64,000 bases of DNA from a virus, in the IMG/VR virus record IMGVR_UViG_3300036766_001364, positions 64,001-128,000 of that record; one strand, 5' to 3'. Every line of letters begins with the position of its first letter. The stretch's first letter is position 1. A program made the position numbers and the translations under genes. The notes under the pieces were generated by a model that was not told the origin of the DNA, did no database searches, and worked only from the letters and a program-made list of their open reading frames with translations. This document shows, in pieces, positions 15,422 to 23,947 of the stretch.

Positions 15422-18400
15422 GTGTCTCCTTCAGCCCTGACTCAAGACCAGATCCGCATCTTTCAGGACAGGTACGCGACGCGCGACTCGGCGGGTGAGC
15501 TCACCGAGAAGTGGCCCGAAGAGTCGTGGAAGCGGGTCGCGCTGGGCGTGGCCGAGGCCGAGAGATACTACGCCGCGAGGAAGATCGGCGTCGACATCGA
15601 CGGCGCCGTGAGTGAGAACGCAGAGCGCTTCTACGAGCTGATGCGCGACTTCCGCTACGTGCCGGGCGGGCGCATCATCGCGGCGATGGGCACGGACGTG
15701 CAGGTCACCGCCCAGAACTGCTACGTCATCCCGAGCCCCGAGGACAGCCGGGGAGGGATCCTCCACAGCCTCTACGAGTGGGTCGAGATCCAGTCGCGCG
15801 GCGGGGGAGTCGGGGTTAACCTGTCGAGCCTCAGGCCGTCTGGCGCGCCCGTCAGGGGGGTCAACGGGACGTCGTCTGGTCCCGTGTCGTGGGCGCGCCT
15901 GTTCGCCGACGCGTCGCAGGTCATCATCCAGGGCGGGTCGCGCCGCGGGGCCGCGATGATCATGATGAACGACGACCACCCCGACGTCAAAGAGTTCATC
16001 CACGCGAAGGAGACTCCGGGAGTCCTTGAGGGCTGCAACATGAGCGTCTGCATCAGCGACGCGTTCATGCGGGCCGTGACCGACGACGGGCCGTGGGAGC
16101 TCAAGTGGGGCGGGAAGGTCTACGAGACGCTCAGGGCCCGCGACATGTGGCAGGACGTCGTGACCGCAGCGTGGCGCAGCGCCGAACCCGGCATCTACTT
16201 CATGGAGCGCGCGAACCAGGAAGCGAACTCGGGCTACTTCGAGACACTGATCTCCACCAACCCGTGCTTCACGGGCGACACCCTCATCGCGGTGGCCGAC
16301 GGGCGCGACGCGGTCTCGATCAAGCAGCTGGCCGAGGAGGGCGCGGACGTCCCGGTCTACTGCTGCGACGCCGACGGCGTGGTCCAGATCAGGACGGGCC
16401 GCCACCCGCGCGTGACGCGCGAGCGGGCGGAAGTCTGGAGGCTCACGCTCGACGACGGGAGCGCGATCCGCACGACGCCCGATCACAAGTACCTGCTCAG
16501 GGACGGGACCAAGGTCCCGATGCGCGACCTCAGGCCCGGGGACCGGCTGATGCCGTTCTCTAAGGCCGTGCTCAAGCGCAGGACCAACTCGTATATGACT
16601 GTCAATCGGAATGATGGACGCGCGCCAGTCATGGAACATCGCATGGTCGTCGAATCTAATCTTGGACGCCCACTGCGTGGTCATCCGGAAGAGATCATCC
16701 ATCACGCTGATTTCAATGGACTGAACAATGTGCTTTCAAATCTGCTTGTGATGAGCGATCGAGAGCACAAAGCACTTCATTATCAGACAGCGATAGGTCT
16801 TCAGGCTTGGTGGGCAGAGCAGGACTCTGAGGCAAAGACGCGACTCAACGGCATGAGCGGAAAGCGACATCGGCCAGAGTCGCTTGCTAAGATCGGAGCG
16901 AAGACGCGGGCCTACATGGCGGATCCTGAGGTCAAAGAGAGACAGCGTGCCGGAGTGCGCGAATGGTATGAAAACCACGGCACGGACTTTCTCAAGGGCG
17001 AACGCATCGAGCGAGAGAAGCGCGTCTGCGCTAATGGACATTGTAGCGTCCGGTTCGAGGCGCTTCCGAAGTCAACGCGGCGACACTGTTCGACCTATTG
17101 CAGCTTGGTCGTGCTCAATGAGGCGCAGCGTGGAGTGCCGCTCACGCCTGAGCATCGCGCGAAGGTCGGCGTTTCGTCTAAAGTGTGGGCGGAAACGCCT
17201 GAAGGACGCGCCTCGAAGGCTAAGGCCGGGCGCGAGACGTTCAGAAAGTACGCGCTGATGAACGGGAAGATTGCGTTCGAGCAAACAGGCGCTATCGACA
17301 TGAATCGATGGGATGATTATCGCGAGCTGGCGAAGGGCAATGGTTGTACTAAATTCGTCAGCAGAGCGACGATCGACAGGTTGTTTAGTACACGTGAGCA
17401 ATTCGTCGAACTGGCCGAGGCCTGGAATCATCGCGTAGTCTCGATCGAGCCCGATGGGTTCCAGGACGTATATAACCTGACCGTTGATGAGTTCCATACA
17501 GTGGCCGTCATTACAGTGCCTGACGGGGTCTCAAAGCGTTCTGGAGCGCGGGTGAAGACAGGTATCGTGACTGCCCAGTGCGGCGAACAGCCGCTCGGCC
17601 CCTATGGTGCCTGCCTGCTCGGCGCGTTCAACCTGGTCGCGTTCGTCAAGCAGTCAGACCACGGCGGCCGGGGCGAAGCGGGAGACGCCGCCGCGAACGC
17701 GTCGAACGCGAAATACTTCGACCTCGCCGAGTTCAAGAGGCTCGTCGCCGTCGCGGTCCGCTTCAACGACAACATCGTCGACATCAGCAGCTACCCGCTC
17801 CCCGAGTGCAGGGACTCTCAGCAGCGCATCCGCCGGATGGGCATCGGCGTCATGGGCCTCGCCGACGCGCTCATCGAGCTCGGCATGCGGTACGGCAGCG
17901 GCGAGGCGATCGAGTTCACCGGCAACGTGTTCAGGGAGATGCGCGACGCCGCGTACATGGCTTCCGCGCGCCTCGCAGAAGAGCGCGGGCCGTTCCCCCT
18001 GTTCGACAGCGAGAAGTTCCTGGACCGGCCGTTCGCCAGGCGGCTGCCCGAAGACGTGCGCCAAGAGATCGCTCGGTACGGCGTCAGGAACTGTTACCTC
18101 CTGACCCAGGCGCCCACGGGCACGACGGCGATGGTCGCGAACGTCAACAGCGGCATCGAACCGTTCTTCGACTTCCGCTATCGGCGCGTCGACCGGACCG
18201 GATCGTCGTGGATGTTGAGCCCGTACGCGCACCGCGTCTACGGCGACGATGGCCAGGGAGAGAGGCTCAAGAGCGTCGATCCGGTGTACGTCACGGCCAA
18301 CGAGGTCACGCCCGCAGAGCACGTGCTCATGCAGGCCGCAGCGCAGAAGTTCGTTGACGCCAGCATCAGCAAGACGGCGAACATGCCAGAGTCGGCGACA

Positions 18401-19030
18401 GTCGGCGACGTCGGAGAGATCTACGCGATGGCGTGGGACGTCGGGCTCAAGAGCCTGAGCGTGTACCGCGACAACAGCCGCTCTGAGCAGGTCCTCTACC
18501 ACGATAAGGAAGACGAGGCGGCCGCCCAGGCGCCGCCGCCGATCGCCGCGCGGCACAAGCTCCCCAACGATCGCGCGGCGCTGACGCACAAGTTCGAGAT
18601 CGGAGACTACGAGGGGTACATCACGGTCGGGATGTACGAAGACGGGACACCCGGAGAGGTGTTCGTCAAGGTCAGCAAGCAGGGGTCGACGGTCAACGGG
18701 CTCGTGGACGTGATCGCGATGCTGATGTCGTTCTGCATGCAGTACGGCGTTCCCTACGAGACGCTCAGGGACAAGCTCTCCGGATCGCTGTTCGAGCCGG
18801 CCGGACGCACGTCGAACAAGGACGTGCCGTTCGCGACGAGCCTTCCCGACTACGTGGTGCGCTTCTTAGACAGGAAGTTCTGGTCGAGGGAAGCGGCCGA
18901 ACCGGCGTTCGTAGAACGCGCGATCGCGGGGTCTCCGACGGGAGAGGCCTGTCCCAAGTGTGGCGGGACGCTGTGGAAGGCAGAGGGCTGTGCGTCGTGC
19001 CGCAACTGCACATACGAGCGGTGCAGCTGA
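15422..19030 (+). CDS. nrdJ: Adenosylcobalamin-dependent (class II) ribonucleotide reductase with HNH intein
   Basis: 1202 codons, GTG start; about 764 residues after removal of the intein. Class II features: QNCYVIPSPEDSRGG with the first redox Cys, the diagnostic NPCGEQPLGPYGACLLG containing the thiyl-radical Cys, the ATP-binding-free N-terminus, an APTGTTAMVANVNSGIEP segment, and a C-terminal zinc ribbon CPKCGG..CASCRNC. It reduces ribonucleotides to deoxyribonucleotides using B12, so it needs no oxygen and no second subunit. The intein sits between residues 282 and 719, and the +1 residue of the C-extein (Cys720) is the catalytic radical cysteine. The enzyme would be completely inactive until splicing. 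Confidence 0.9.
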   Translation: MSPSALTQDQIRIFQDRYATRDSAGELTEKWPEESWKRVALGVAEAERYYAARKIGVDIDGAVSENAERFYELMRDFRYVPGGRIIAAMGTDVQVTAQNCYVIPSPEDSRGGILHSLYEWVEIQSRGGGVGVNLSSLRPSGAPVRGVNGTSSGPVSWARLFADASQVIIQGGSRRGAAMIMMNDDHPDVKEFIHAKETPGVLEGCNMSVCISDAFMRAVTDDGPWELKWGGKVYETLRARDMWQDVVTAAWRSAEPGIYFMERANQEANSGYFETLISTNPCFTGDTLIAVADGRDAVSIKQLAEEGADVPVYCCDADGVVQIRTGRHPRVTRERAEVWRLTLDDGSAIRTTPDHKYLLRDGTKVPMRDLRPGDRLMPFSKAVLKRRTNSYMTVNRNDGRAPVMEHRMVVESNLGRPLRGHPEEIIHHADFNGLNNVLSNLLVMSDREHKALHYQTAIGLQAWWAEQDSEAKTRLNGMSGKRHRPESLAKIGAKTRAYMADPEVKERQRAGVREWYENHGTDFLKGERIEREKRVCANGHCSVRFEALPKSTRRHCSTYCSLVVLNEAQRGVPLTPEHRAKVGVSSKVWAETPEGRASKAKAGRETFRKYALMNGKIAFEQTGAIDMNRWDDYRELAKGNGCTKFVSRATIDRLFSTREQFVELAEAWNHRVVSIEPDGFQDVYNLTVDEFHTVAVITVPDGVSKRSGARVKTGIVTAQCGEQPLGPYGACLLGAFNLVAFVKQSDHGGRGEAGDAAANASNAKYFDLAEFKRLVAVAVRFNDNIVDISSYPLPECRDSQQRIRRMGIGVMGLADALIELGMRYGSGEAIEFTGNVFREMRDAAYMASARLAEERGPFPLFDSEKFLDRPFARRLPEDVRQEIARYGVRNCYLLTQAPTGTTAMVANVNSGIEPFFDFRYRRVDRTGSSWMLSPYAHRVYGDDGQGERLKSVDPVYVTANEVTPAEHVLMQAAAQKFVDASISKTANMPESATVGDVGEIYAMAWDVGLKSLSVYRDNSRSEQVLYHDKEDEAAAQAPPPIAARHKLPNDRAALTHKFEIGDYEGYITVGMYEDGTPGEVFVKVSKQGSTVNGLVDVIAMLMSFCMQYGVPYETLRDKLSGSLFEPAGRTSNKDVPFATSLPDYVVRFLDRKFWSREAAEPAFVERAIAGSPTGEACPKCGGTLWKAEGCASCRNCTYERCS
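16265..17578 (+). mobile_element. Intein with HNH endonuclease in nrdJ
   Basis: 438 residues, starting CFTGDTLIAVADG and ending GIVTAQ before Cys+1. The last residue is Gln, not Asn, and the penultimate is Ala, not His. Block B is IRTTPDHKYLL. The inserted nuclease reads EHRMVVESNLGRPL, EIIHHADFNGLNN, NLLVMSDREHKALHY (HNH), followed by NUMOD-like helices. The nuclease part, about 16590-17500, is visibly lower in GC than the exteins, pointing to transfer. Confidence 0.85.
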
Positions 19031-19062
19031 GGTTTTCTCAGACGCCGCAGCTGTCCGATAAT
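19031..19062 (+). promoter_or_regulatory. Putative phage promoter, GGTTTT-N20-GATAAT
   Basis: GGTTTT 19031-19036 and GATAAT 19057-19062, starting one base after the nrdJ stop. The GGGGGA site for the next gene begins 7 nt later, so the 5' leader is very short. Confidence 0.55.
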
Positions 19063-19081
19063 CACGGTGGGGGATCAGCCT

Positions 19082-19993
19082 ATGGACGTCCAGTTGGTCT
19101 CGTCGGTCAACGTGTCGCACAGGTCGATCGTGCAGAAGGCGGTCGATGAATCGCCCGACGAACTCGTCAAGAAGCGCCCCCTCGAGTTCGAGAGCGGCGA
19201 CAAGGCCGATCCGGGATGGAGCCGCTCTCCCGATTCGACGGAACACGGCGATCGGGGCCTGACTCCAGAGCAGATGCTGCGCATGGCCAAGCGCGCCGCG
19301 GACGCGTCGCAGACCGTCGAGAAGTGGGGGACGATCAATTACTCCGAAGACGGGAGCGCTTCAGACCTAGACAGGGACATGATCGAGAACATGCCCACTC
19401 CCGGGCAGAAGCTCTACCTCCGCGACTTCGAGGAGGCGCCCGAGGGGGCCGTCACCGGGGTCGGCCCGCGCGGTGGCAAGTTCTTCTACTACACGTCTGG
19501 CCCGCAGCACGACAAGTGGCTCGTCCAGCGCCGCGAGCACAACGGGTTGGGAAACGTGCCCGAGAACAAGCGCGAGGGGCACCCCGAGCTCGCGAAGCGC
19601 GGGCTCCTCGACAGGCCGCAGCCCGAGCCGACGCGCTCGGACAGGCCAGCGCCGGGCGAGGGCCCCGAGGGCTTCGACTATCCAGAGGACGTGTTCAACC
19701 CGCTGAAGCCGAGCCGGTACATGGAGACCGGCAAGAAATACCAGGTCCGCCTCGGGATGGACAGAAACCATCCAGGCACGTTCGCCGGGAACATGATGAA
19801 ATTCTCAGACGGGAGGGTGGCCGCGGCGATCGGTGGCAACAAGCGCGCCTTCAAGACGGTCGACGACGCGCACGATTGGCTCGTCCACATGACGCGCCAC
19901 GCTGGCAAGATGGGTCCGCAGTTCTATCGTTCGTTCGACTACATCAGGGGCATGACGAGCAAGGCGATCCTCGCCGTCGACGTCGGCGTCTGA
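19082..19993 (+). CDS. Unknown protein with GPRGG module
   Basis: 303 residues from ATG 19082 with GGGGGA 8 nt upstream. The N-terminal 45 residues are charged. Around residues 120-145 it contains EAPEGAVTGVGPRGGKFFYY, a module shared with proteins at 20575, 27587 and 39277. A C-terminal domain (GMDRNHPGTFAGNMMKFSDGRVAAAIGGNKRAFKTVDDAHDWL) repeats features of small phage-associated domains but I do not know it. Likely a virion-associated or packaged protein because the GPRGG module is often found near MuF-type and other head proteins; that is inference. Confidence 0.6.
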   Translation: MDVQLVSSVNVSHRSIVQKAVDESPDELVKKRPLEFESGDKADPGWSRSPDSTEHGDRGLTPEQMLRMAKRAADASQTVEKWGTINYSEDGSASDLDRDMIENMPTPGQKLYLRDFEEAPEGAVTGVGPRGGKFFYYTSGPQHDKWLVQRREHNGLGNVPENKREGHPELAKRGLLDRPQPEPTRSDRPAPGEGPEGFDYPEDVFNPLKPSRYMETGKKYQVRLGMDRNHPGTFAGNMMKFSDGRVAAAIGGNKRAFKTVDDAHDWLVHMTRHAGKMGPQFYRSFDYIRGMTSKAILAVDVGV

Positions 19994-20011
19994 GAAGGGG
20001 GGCGACACCGG

Positions 20012-20284
20012 ATGGCAGCCATGCGCAATTTCGTCGTCGAATGCGGGTGGGAGTTCGACCTGCCGACGGGTTCGATGTACACGGTCGACCGCTGCCCGAG
20101 GTGCGGAAGCGACCACGGTTCGTTCATCGCGTTCGGCGGCGACGGACGGAGCGAACGCGAGAAGATCATCGCCGGGTTCTCGGCGCACGACAGAGCGGCG
20201 TGCGAGCGATGTGGGGGTACGATGTCGGTACCAAGCCTCGATGACGCGATGGGGTCGACGCCGTGTCCAGCGTGCCAAACGTAG
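20012..20284 (+). CDS. Small zinc-ribbon protein
   Basis: 90 residues, ATG 20012 after GAAGGGGGG. Three Cys pairs are present: CPRCG near residue 28, CERCG near 66 and CPAC near the C-terminus, so two zinc ribbons are likely. The end overlaps the next gene by 22 bp. Zinc-ribbon proteins of this size often bind nucleic acid, but the partner is unknown. Confidence 0.6.
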   Translation: MAAMRNFVVECGWEFDLPTGSMYTVDRCPRCGSDHGSFIAFGGDGRSEREKIIAGFSAHDRAACERCGGTMSVPSLDDAMGSTPCPACQT

Positions 20285-20478
20285 TCAAGTTCCCGCAGAG
20301 CCGCCGGGTGTTCAGGCCCGACACGGTCATGCCGGCGTTCGGGCTCTGCGTGTTCGCGTCTAACGGGAACCTGATCGTCATCCCCGGCTGGCACAGGTTC
20401 GCGTTCGCGATCAGGGTGCGCGACCGCGCCGCGGCGCCCAAGCTGTACGACGCATTGGAGCGCAGGCGCAACAGGTAG
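20263..20478 (+). CDS. Small hypothetical protein
   Basis: 71 residues from GTG 20263, overlapping the zinc-ribbon gene in another frame. It is compact and basic (FAFAIRVRDRAAAPKLYDALERRRNR). Supported by codon composition and the coupled arrangement only. No family. Confidence 0.45.
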   Translation: MSSVPNVVKFPQSRRVFRPDTVMPAFGLCVFASNGNLIVIPGWHRFAFAIRVRDRAAAPKLYDALERRRNR

Positions 20479-20509
20479 CTCTGGAGCGTTCTGGACGGTC
20501 GAAGCCCCG

Positions 20510-20541
20510 GGTTTTCTCCGTCTCGACGGTTGCGCTACCAT
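20510..20541 (+). promoter_or_regulatory. Putative phage promoter, GGTTTT-N20-TACCAT
   Basis: GGTTTT 20510-20515 and TACCAT 20536-20541, with the ATG of the next gene at 20575 behind a GAGG. Confidence 0.55.
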
Positions 20542-20574
20542 CCTTCGCATAGAACAGGTCGAACGAGGCGAGCG

Positions 20575-22287
20575 ATGCCGATCCACAGGGTCAAGGGCGG
20601 GTACAAATGGGGCGGTCACGGAGCCGTGTACCCGACGAAAGCGGGGGCGCGGCGCCAGGCCGCCGCGGCTTTCGCTCACGGCTACCAGGGCAAGGCCATG
20701 ATCGACCGTGCCGAGGGCCTCTCGACGCTGATCGCGCTGGGGATCGACGGGCGCGACATCTTCTTGGACGACGAGACCGAGCGCACTAAGGAAGACCTCT
20801 CGAGGGCTCTCGGCGCTTCTGTGCGGCTGTCGAGGGGGTCGTCTCTCAGGGGGCGGAAGGCGAAGGAAGACTACTTCGCTGTCAGCGAGAGCGCAAGCGG
20901 GAAGCGCGTGAAGCTCCCCAAAGAGCGCGTCTACGTCGAGACGAAGCGCGAAGCCCCGTCGGGAGCGTTCGTGCGGCGCGGTCCGCGCGGCGGACTGTTC
21001 TACATGGGCGACCCAAAGACCGGCGATCCGGCGCCGCGTGGGCCAGGAGACGGCCCCGCGGACCGACGGCCGGCCGGCGACCGCCGTACCCGTCGCGGAG
21101 CGCCCGACGGAGCTCCGACCCCCGAGTTCGGAGAGGAAGCCGACGAGGCGACTGCAGATGACACGCTCAGCCGCATCAGGCGCGAGCTCGCGCGGCACCA
21201 GATCGAGCAGGCGCAGCCGATCGAGAGCGGCGGATTCACGCCGGGGTACCGCATCGGAGAACGCGCAGGTGGATACGAGATCAGGGCGCTCGGCCCGAAC
21301 CCCAAGCAGGCGAGATCGGTCGCGCGTCAGATAGTCGAAGCGATGCGCGACGGGCACCTCTTGTTCTCGCGCGACGGGAACTCGATCGTCGTCCGGCCGC
21401 CTGGGGAGCGACGCGGGGGCGACATCGACGCGCCCGAGCCGAAGGTCGAGCAGAGCGACGCGATCAGGTCGCTGGGAGACATCGTCGATCCCATCGGACC
21501 GCTGCGTCTTGACCGCGCGGCGCTTCCCGGTATCGTCGTCGATCTGTCCGCGATGATCAATCTCCAGATGGGCGGATCTGATGTTGAGCGGCGACCTGGT
21601 AGATATGGAGCGCCGTCTTATGGTCGTGTGTATTTGAGACCTGGTGAATATCCGCCTGAGGGCCATTCGGTCCAGCAGGGCCCGCGCGGTGGCATGTTCT
21701 TTGTTCCGCATGATGGTCCGGCGCTCACTAAATGGAAGAATCAGCGTCAGGGGATTCCAGATCCGTTTGCCGGGGGGAAACTGCAGCCGCAAGAGCAGAC
21801 TCCTTCTCAGGGGTTGGGGCAGGAGCAGCAACAGCTGCCGGCCACGGTCCCGTCTGGCAGCGGCGGCGAGCAGACCTATCTTCCGTCTGGCCACGAGGCG
21901 GATCAGCGGAAGAGGATGGACGCCGACGCGGCCGCGCGAAAGAGGTTCGCGACGCGCCAGTCCGAGCCGCCGGCCGTCGGTCACGACGCGCTCATCGGGC
22001 ACCTGACGGGGTCGAAGGGCGAGATCGCCGACCGGTTCGGAGACGTGGTGAACCAGATAGCGACGAAGGACCGCAAGCCGTCTGGAGCGTTCGGCGACCT
22101 CTACGACGCGTTCGTGCGCCAGAACCCAGAGACGCGGCGCAAGTTCGGAGAAGACGCCATCCGTCACGCGCTGTGGGATTCGGCCGTGCAGGTCGCGGGA
22201 CAGAGAAATTCTTCAGCTCAAGGGAGATCATCCGCTGGCGGGGTCTCGCTGGACGCGCCAGTCAGCAGGCCAGAGCCGACGCGCTGA
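20575..22287 (+). CDS. Unknown modular protein with two GPRGG modules; C-terminus probably frameshifted
   Basis: 570 residues from ATG 20575; earlier in-frame codons overlap the promoter. The start MPIHRVKGGYKWGGHGAVYPTKAGARRQAAAAFAHGY is a common phage peptide of unknown role. Two GPRGG modules occur: GAFVRRGPRGGLFYMG near residue 130 and YPPEGHSVQQGPRGGMFF near residue 365. The stretch encoding the second (about 21580-21790) is less GC-rich than its surroundings, as if recently acquired. After about 22200 the reading frame seems to switch: the -1 frame continues with protein-like sequence to 22556 while this frame ends quickly. The fold of the central part is unknown. Confidence 0.55.
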   Translation: MPIHRVKGGYKWGGHGAVYPTKAGARRQAAAAFAHGYQGKAMIDRAEGLSTLIALGIDGRDIFLDDETERTKEDLSRALGASVRLSRGSSLRGRKAKEDYFAVSESASGKRVKLPKERVYVETKREAPSGAFVRRGPRGGLFYMGDPKTGDPAPRGPGDGPADRRPAGDRRTRRGAPDGAPTPEFGEEADEATADDTLSRIRRELARHQIEQAQPIESGGFTPGYRIGERAGGYEIRALGPNPKQARSVARQIVEAMRDGHLLFSRDGNSIVVRPPGERRGGDIDAPEPKVEQSDAIRSLGDIVDPIGPLRLDRAALPGIVVDLSAMINLQMGGSDVERRPGRYGAPSYGRVYLRPGEYPPEGHSVQQGPRGGMFFVPHDGPALTKWKNQRQGIPDPFAGGKLQPQEQTPSQGLGQEQQQLPATVPSGSGGEQTYLPSGHEADQRKRMDADAAARKRFATRQSEPPAVGHDALIGHLTGSKGEIADRFGDVVNQIATKDRKPSGAFGDLYDAFVRQNPETRRKFGEDAIRHALWDSAVQVAGQRNSSAQGRSSAGGVSLDAPVSRPEPTR

Positions 22288-22556
22288 GATCTGTCCAAGA
22301 CGTGCTTTCATCGACGCGCGGCGTGCGCACGCTGACCGATCAGAACACGGGCAGACCGGGGCCAAAAGTCGTCTTTGGGACCGATGACGACGGATCTGTC
22401 GGAGTCGGATACGTGCACGGGGGAGCCCCGTCAGCTGAATCGACGCGCGCTGGTCGCCGGATGATCGAACACGCGCGACAGGCTCTCATGCAGCATGGAG
22501 AGATGAACGTGCGCGGCGACCGAGACGGACTGACGCGGGTTCCACGGCAAGACTGA
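22203..22556 (+). pseudogene. Out-of-frame C-terminal continuation of the 20575 gene
   Basis: In the -1 frame the sequence reads on from GGG ACA GAG with REIIRWRGLAGRASQQARAD, then VVFGTDDDGSVGVGYVHGG and a helical MIEHARQALMQHGEM, and stops at 22554-22556. It has no start codon of its own in a good context. A one-base indel (natural or assembly) or a programmed frameshift would join it to the upstream gene. No canonical X XXY YYZ slippery heptamer is visible at the switch. Confidence 0.5.
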
Positions 22557-22663
22557 ATGTAAGCGCTTTCCAGCGCGACGCCCTTCATGGGAAACGTCGC
22601 GCGTGAACGACGAAAGAGGGCGATGTACTCTTCTCCTCTGCGGTGGTACTTTGATCTCTAGGC

Positions 22664-22738
22664 GCGGGGATCGTTCAGCGGCAAGGATCCTCGACTCCAA
22701 ACCGAGGGACCCTGGTTCGAATCCAGGTCGCCGTGCCA
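22664..22738 (+). tRNA. tRNA-Trp (CCA)
   Basis: Acceptor GCGGGGA with TCGCCGT (one G-G mismatch), D-stem GTTC/GGAT, anticodon loop CTCCAAA, T-arm CCTGG-TTCGAAT-CCAGG, encoded CCA. First tRNA of the array. A GTGGTACTTTGAT sequence just upstream may be its promoter. Confidence 0.8.
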
Positions 22739-22742
22739 GAAC

Positions 22743-22828
22743 AGGAAAGGACAGCAGGCTTGCTAGCGCATAAAAGTCCGTCACGCCCCGCTGACGCTGC
22801 GATCACGCAGCGTCAACCGTCCTTTCCT
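22743..22828 (+). ncRNA. Structured RNA candidate, nested inverted repeats
   Basis: AGGAAAGGAC at 22743-22752 is perfectly complementary to GTCCTTTCCT at 22819-22828. Inside is a perfect 10-bp hairpin TGACGCTGCG/CGCAGCGTCA (792-801 with 806-815) with an ATCA loop. It starts 4 nt after the tRNA-Trp CCA end. It could be a non-tRNA small RNA processed with the array or a strong terminator-like structure; there is no U-tract. Confidence 0.45.
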
Positions 22829-22922
22829 ATCCAGCGCAGAAGGCATGAACCCAATACGCTGGATCCGAGGAACGGCCACGCCGGCTAGGTAGAAACCAAA
22901 GCCGCTGGGGTCGCAGAAGAGG

Positions 22923-22998
22923 ACCCCAGAAGCTCAAATGGCCGAGCGCCTCTCTCACATAGAGGAAGTTGAAGGTTCGAAGCCTTCCTGGGGTACCA
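22923..22998 (+). tRNA. tRNA-Val (CAC)
   Basis: Acceptor ACCCCAG/CTGGGGT, D-stem GCTC/GAGC, anticodon stem CCTCT/AGAGG with loop CTCACAT, T-arm GAAGG-TTCGAAG-CCTTC, encoded CCA. Confidence 0.9.
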
Positions 22999-23148
22999 AA
23001 GGAATACCAGGCGTCAAGCCTGTTATCCGTACCCCGCAATGGGAGCCGACCAAGGGGTTGGGGCTCAACAGGATGAGTCCGGCCAGTCCAAGCGGAAGAC
23101 GCATGAACGAAAGTTCGTGGGGAGCGCCAGCGCGCGCTCCCCACTCTC
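22999..23148 (+). other. Gap in tRNA array with strong hairpins
   Basis: No gene. Holds a GAAA-capped hairpin ATGAAC/GTTCGT near 23103-23118 and a 10-bp perfect stem GTGGGGAGCG/CGCTCCCCAC near 23118-23144. Possibly a small RNA or a processing signal for the array. Confidence 0.35.
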
Positions 23149-23225
23149 ATCCCGGTAGATCAATCGGACAGATCGGCGTTCCCCTAAAGCGCAGACTGCG
23201 GGTTCGAACCCCGCCCGGGATTCCA
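23149..23225 (+). tRNA. tRNA-Arg (CCT), with C33
   Basis: Acceptor ATCCCGG/CCGGGAT, D-stem GATC/GATC, anticodon loop CCCCTAA, T-arm GCGGG-TTCGAAC-CCCGC, encoded CCA. Position 33 is C instead of the near-invariant T. Confidence 0.8.
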
Positions 23226-23228
23226 AAT

Positions 23229-23302
23229 GCCACGATGGTGTAGTGGTCTAGCACACCGCTCCTTCAAAGCGGAGATCGCGGGTTCGAAGCCCGCTCGTGG
23301 CA
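23229..23302 (+). tRNA. tRNA-Glu (TTC), with C33
   Basis: Acceptor GCCACGA/TCGTGGC, D-stem GTGT/GCAC, anticodon stem CCGCT/AGCGG, loop CCTTCAA, T-arm GCGGG-TTCGAAG-CCCGC. CCA is not fully encoded. Position 33 is C. Confidence 0.8.
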
Positions 23303-23307
23303 CAAGT

Positions 23308-23383
23308 CTCGCGGTCTGCTAATCGGACAGGCACCCTGATTCTCAATCAGGCAATCGGGGTTCGATCCCCCGTCGCGAGACCA
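23308..23383 (+). tRNA. tRNA-Glu (CTC)
   Basis: Acceptor CTCGCGG/TCGCGAG, D-stem TGCT/GGCA, anticodon stem CCTGA/TCAGG, loop TTCTCAA, T-arm CGGGG-TTCGATC-CCCCG, encoded CCA. Confidence 0.85.
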
Positions 23384-23472
23384 GTTTCTTCTCGATGCGA
23401 CATGGGAATTCCAGCGCAGTGTCGCCTGAGGCTGCTGGAACCACGCGATCGATGGGTCAGATCGGCATACGC

Positions 23473-23547
23473 GGTGACGTTAGCTCAGTGGCAGAGCGAC
23501 CGGCCGTGGCCCGGTCGACGCGGGTTCGATCCCCGCACGTCACCCCA
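23473..23547 (+). tRNA. tRNA-His (GTG), with C33
   Basis: Has the His-specific extra G-1 opposite C73, acceptor GTGACGT/ACGTCAC, D-stem GCTC/GAGC, anticodon stem ACCGG/CCGGT, loop CCGTGGC, encoded CCA. Position 33 is C. Confidence 0.85.
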
Positions 23548-23648
23548 GAAAAGAGCCGTGTACGCGTCGCTCCGCGGTGGTACTCTGAAGACAGATCAGG
23601 GAATGCCTCTCCATTTCCGGATGGAGATGGCGTTCTATGATCCATAGG

Positions 23649-23706
23649 GCCCCCGGTGCTCGACGTCGTGTCCGCTCCACACGTCGACTCGGGGGCTCTC
23701 TATTTT
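23649..23706 (+). terminator. Rho-independent terminator-like hairpin
   Basis: Long stem GCCCCCG/CGGGGGC extended by TCGACGT/ACGTCGA, followed by TCTCTATTTT. It lies between two tRNAs, after a GGTGGTACTCTGA promoter-like sequence at about 23575, so a short independent transcript may end here. Confidence 0.6.
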
Positions 23707-23721
23707 CCCAGACACGCGCGT

Positions 23722-23799
23722 CTGTCTGTAGCGCAGCCCGGTCAGCGCGCAGCTCTGGGGGAGCTGAGGTCGCGGGTTCGAATCCTGCCAGACAGACCA
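23722..23799 (+). tRNA. tRNA-Pro (GGG)
   Basis: Acceptor CTGTCTG/CAGACAG, D-stem GCGC/GCGC, anticodon stem CAGCT/AGCTG, loop CTGGGGG, T-arm GCGGG-TTCGAAT-CCTGC, encoded CCA. Confidence 0.85.
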
Positions 23800-23868
23800 A
23801 GAATTGACGTGACAAATTGCCATTTTCTCACACCGACCTGGGGCGCGATGCGTCGGGTCTAGTAGAAT

Positions 23869-23945
23869 CTAGATGTAGCTCAGTTAGGTAGAGCGCCGCG
23901 CCTGGGACGCGGAGGTCATCGGTTCGAGCCCGGTCATCTAGACCA
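23869..23945 (+). tRNA. tRNA-Pro (TGG), with C33
   Basis: Acceptor CTAGATG/CATCTAG, D-stem GCTC/GAGC, anticodon stem CCGCG/CGCGG, loop CCTGGGA, encoded CCA. Position 33 is C. Confidence 0.85.
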
Positions 23946-23947
23946 AT

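Noticed and set aside
19939-22167. Long minus-strand open frame (about 740 codons)
   Set aside because: It is antisense to well-supported genes with known motifs (zinc ribbon, GPRGG modules). High GC creates long open frames on the opposite strand; its translation is Arg/Ser/Pro-rich and shows no domain.
23116-23144. Rho-independent terminator
   Set aside because: The hairpin is strong but no T-run follows; it directly precedes a tRNA.
22999-23148. Hammerhead ribozyme
   Set aside because: GGATGAGTCC and GAAA sequences are present but the CUGANGA core and the matching third stem are missing.
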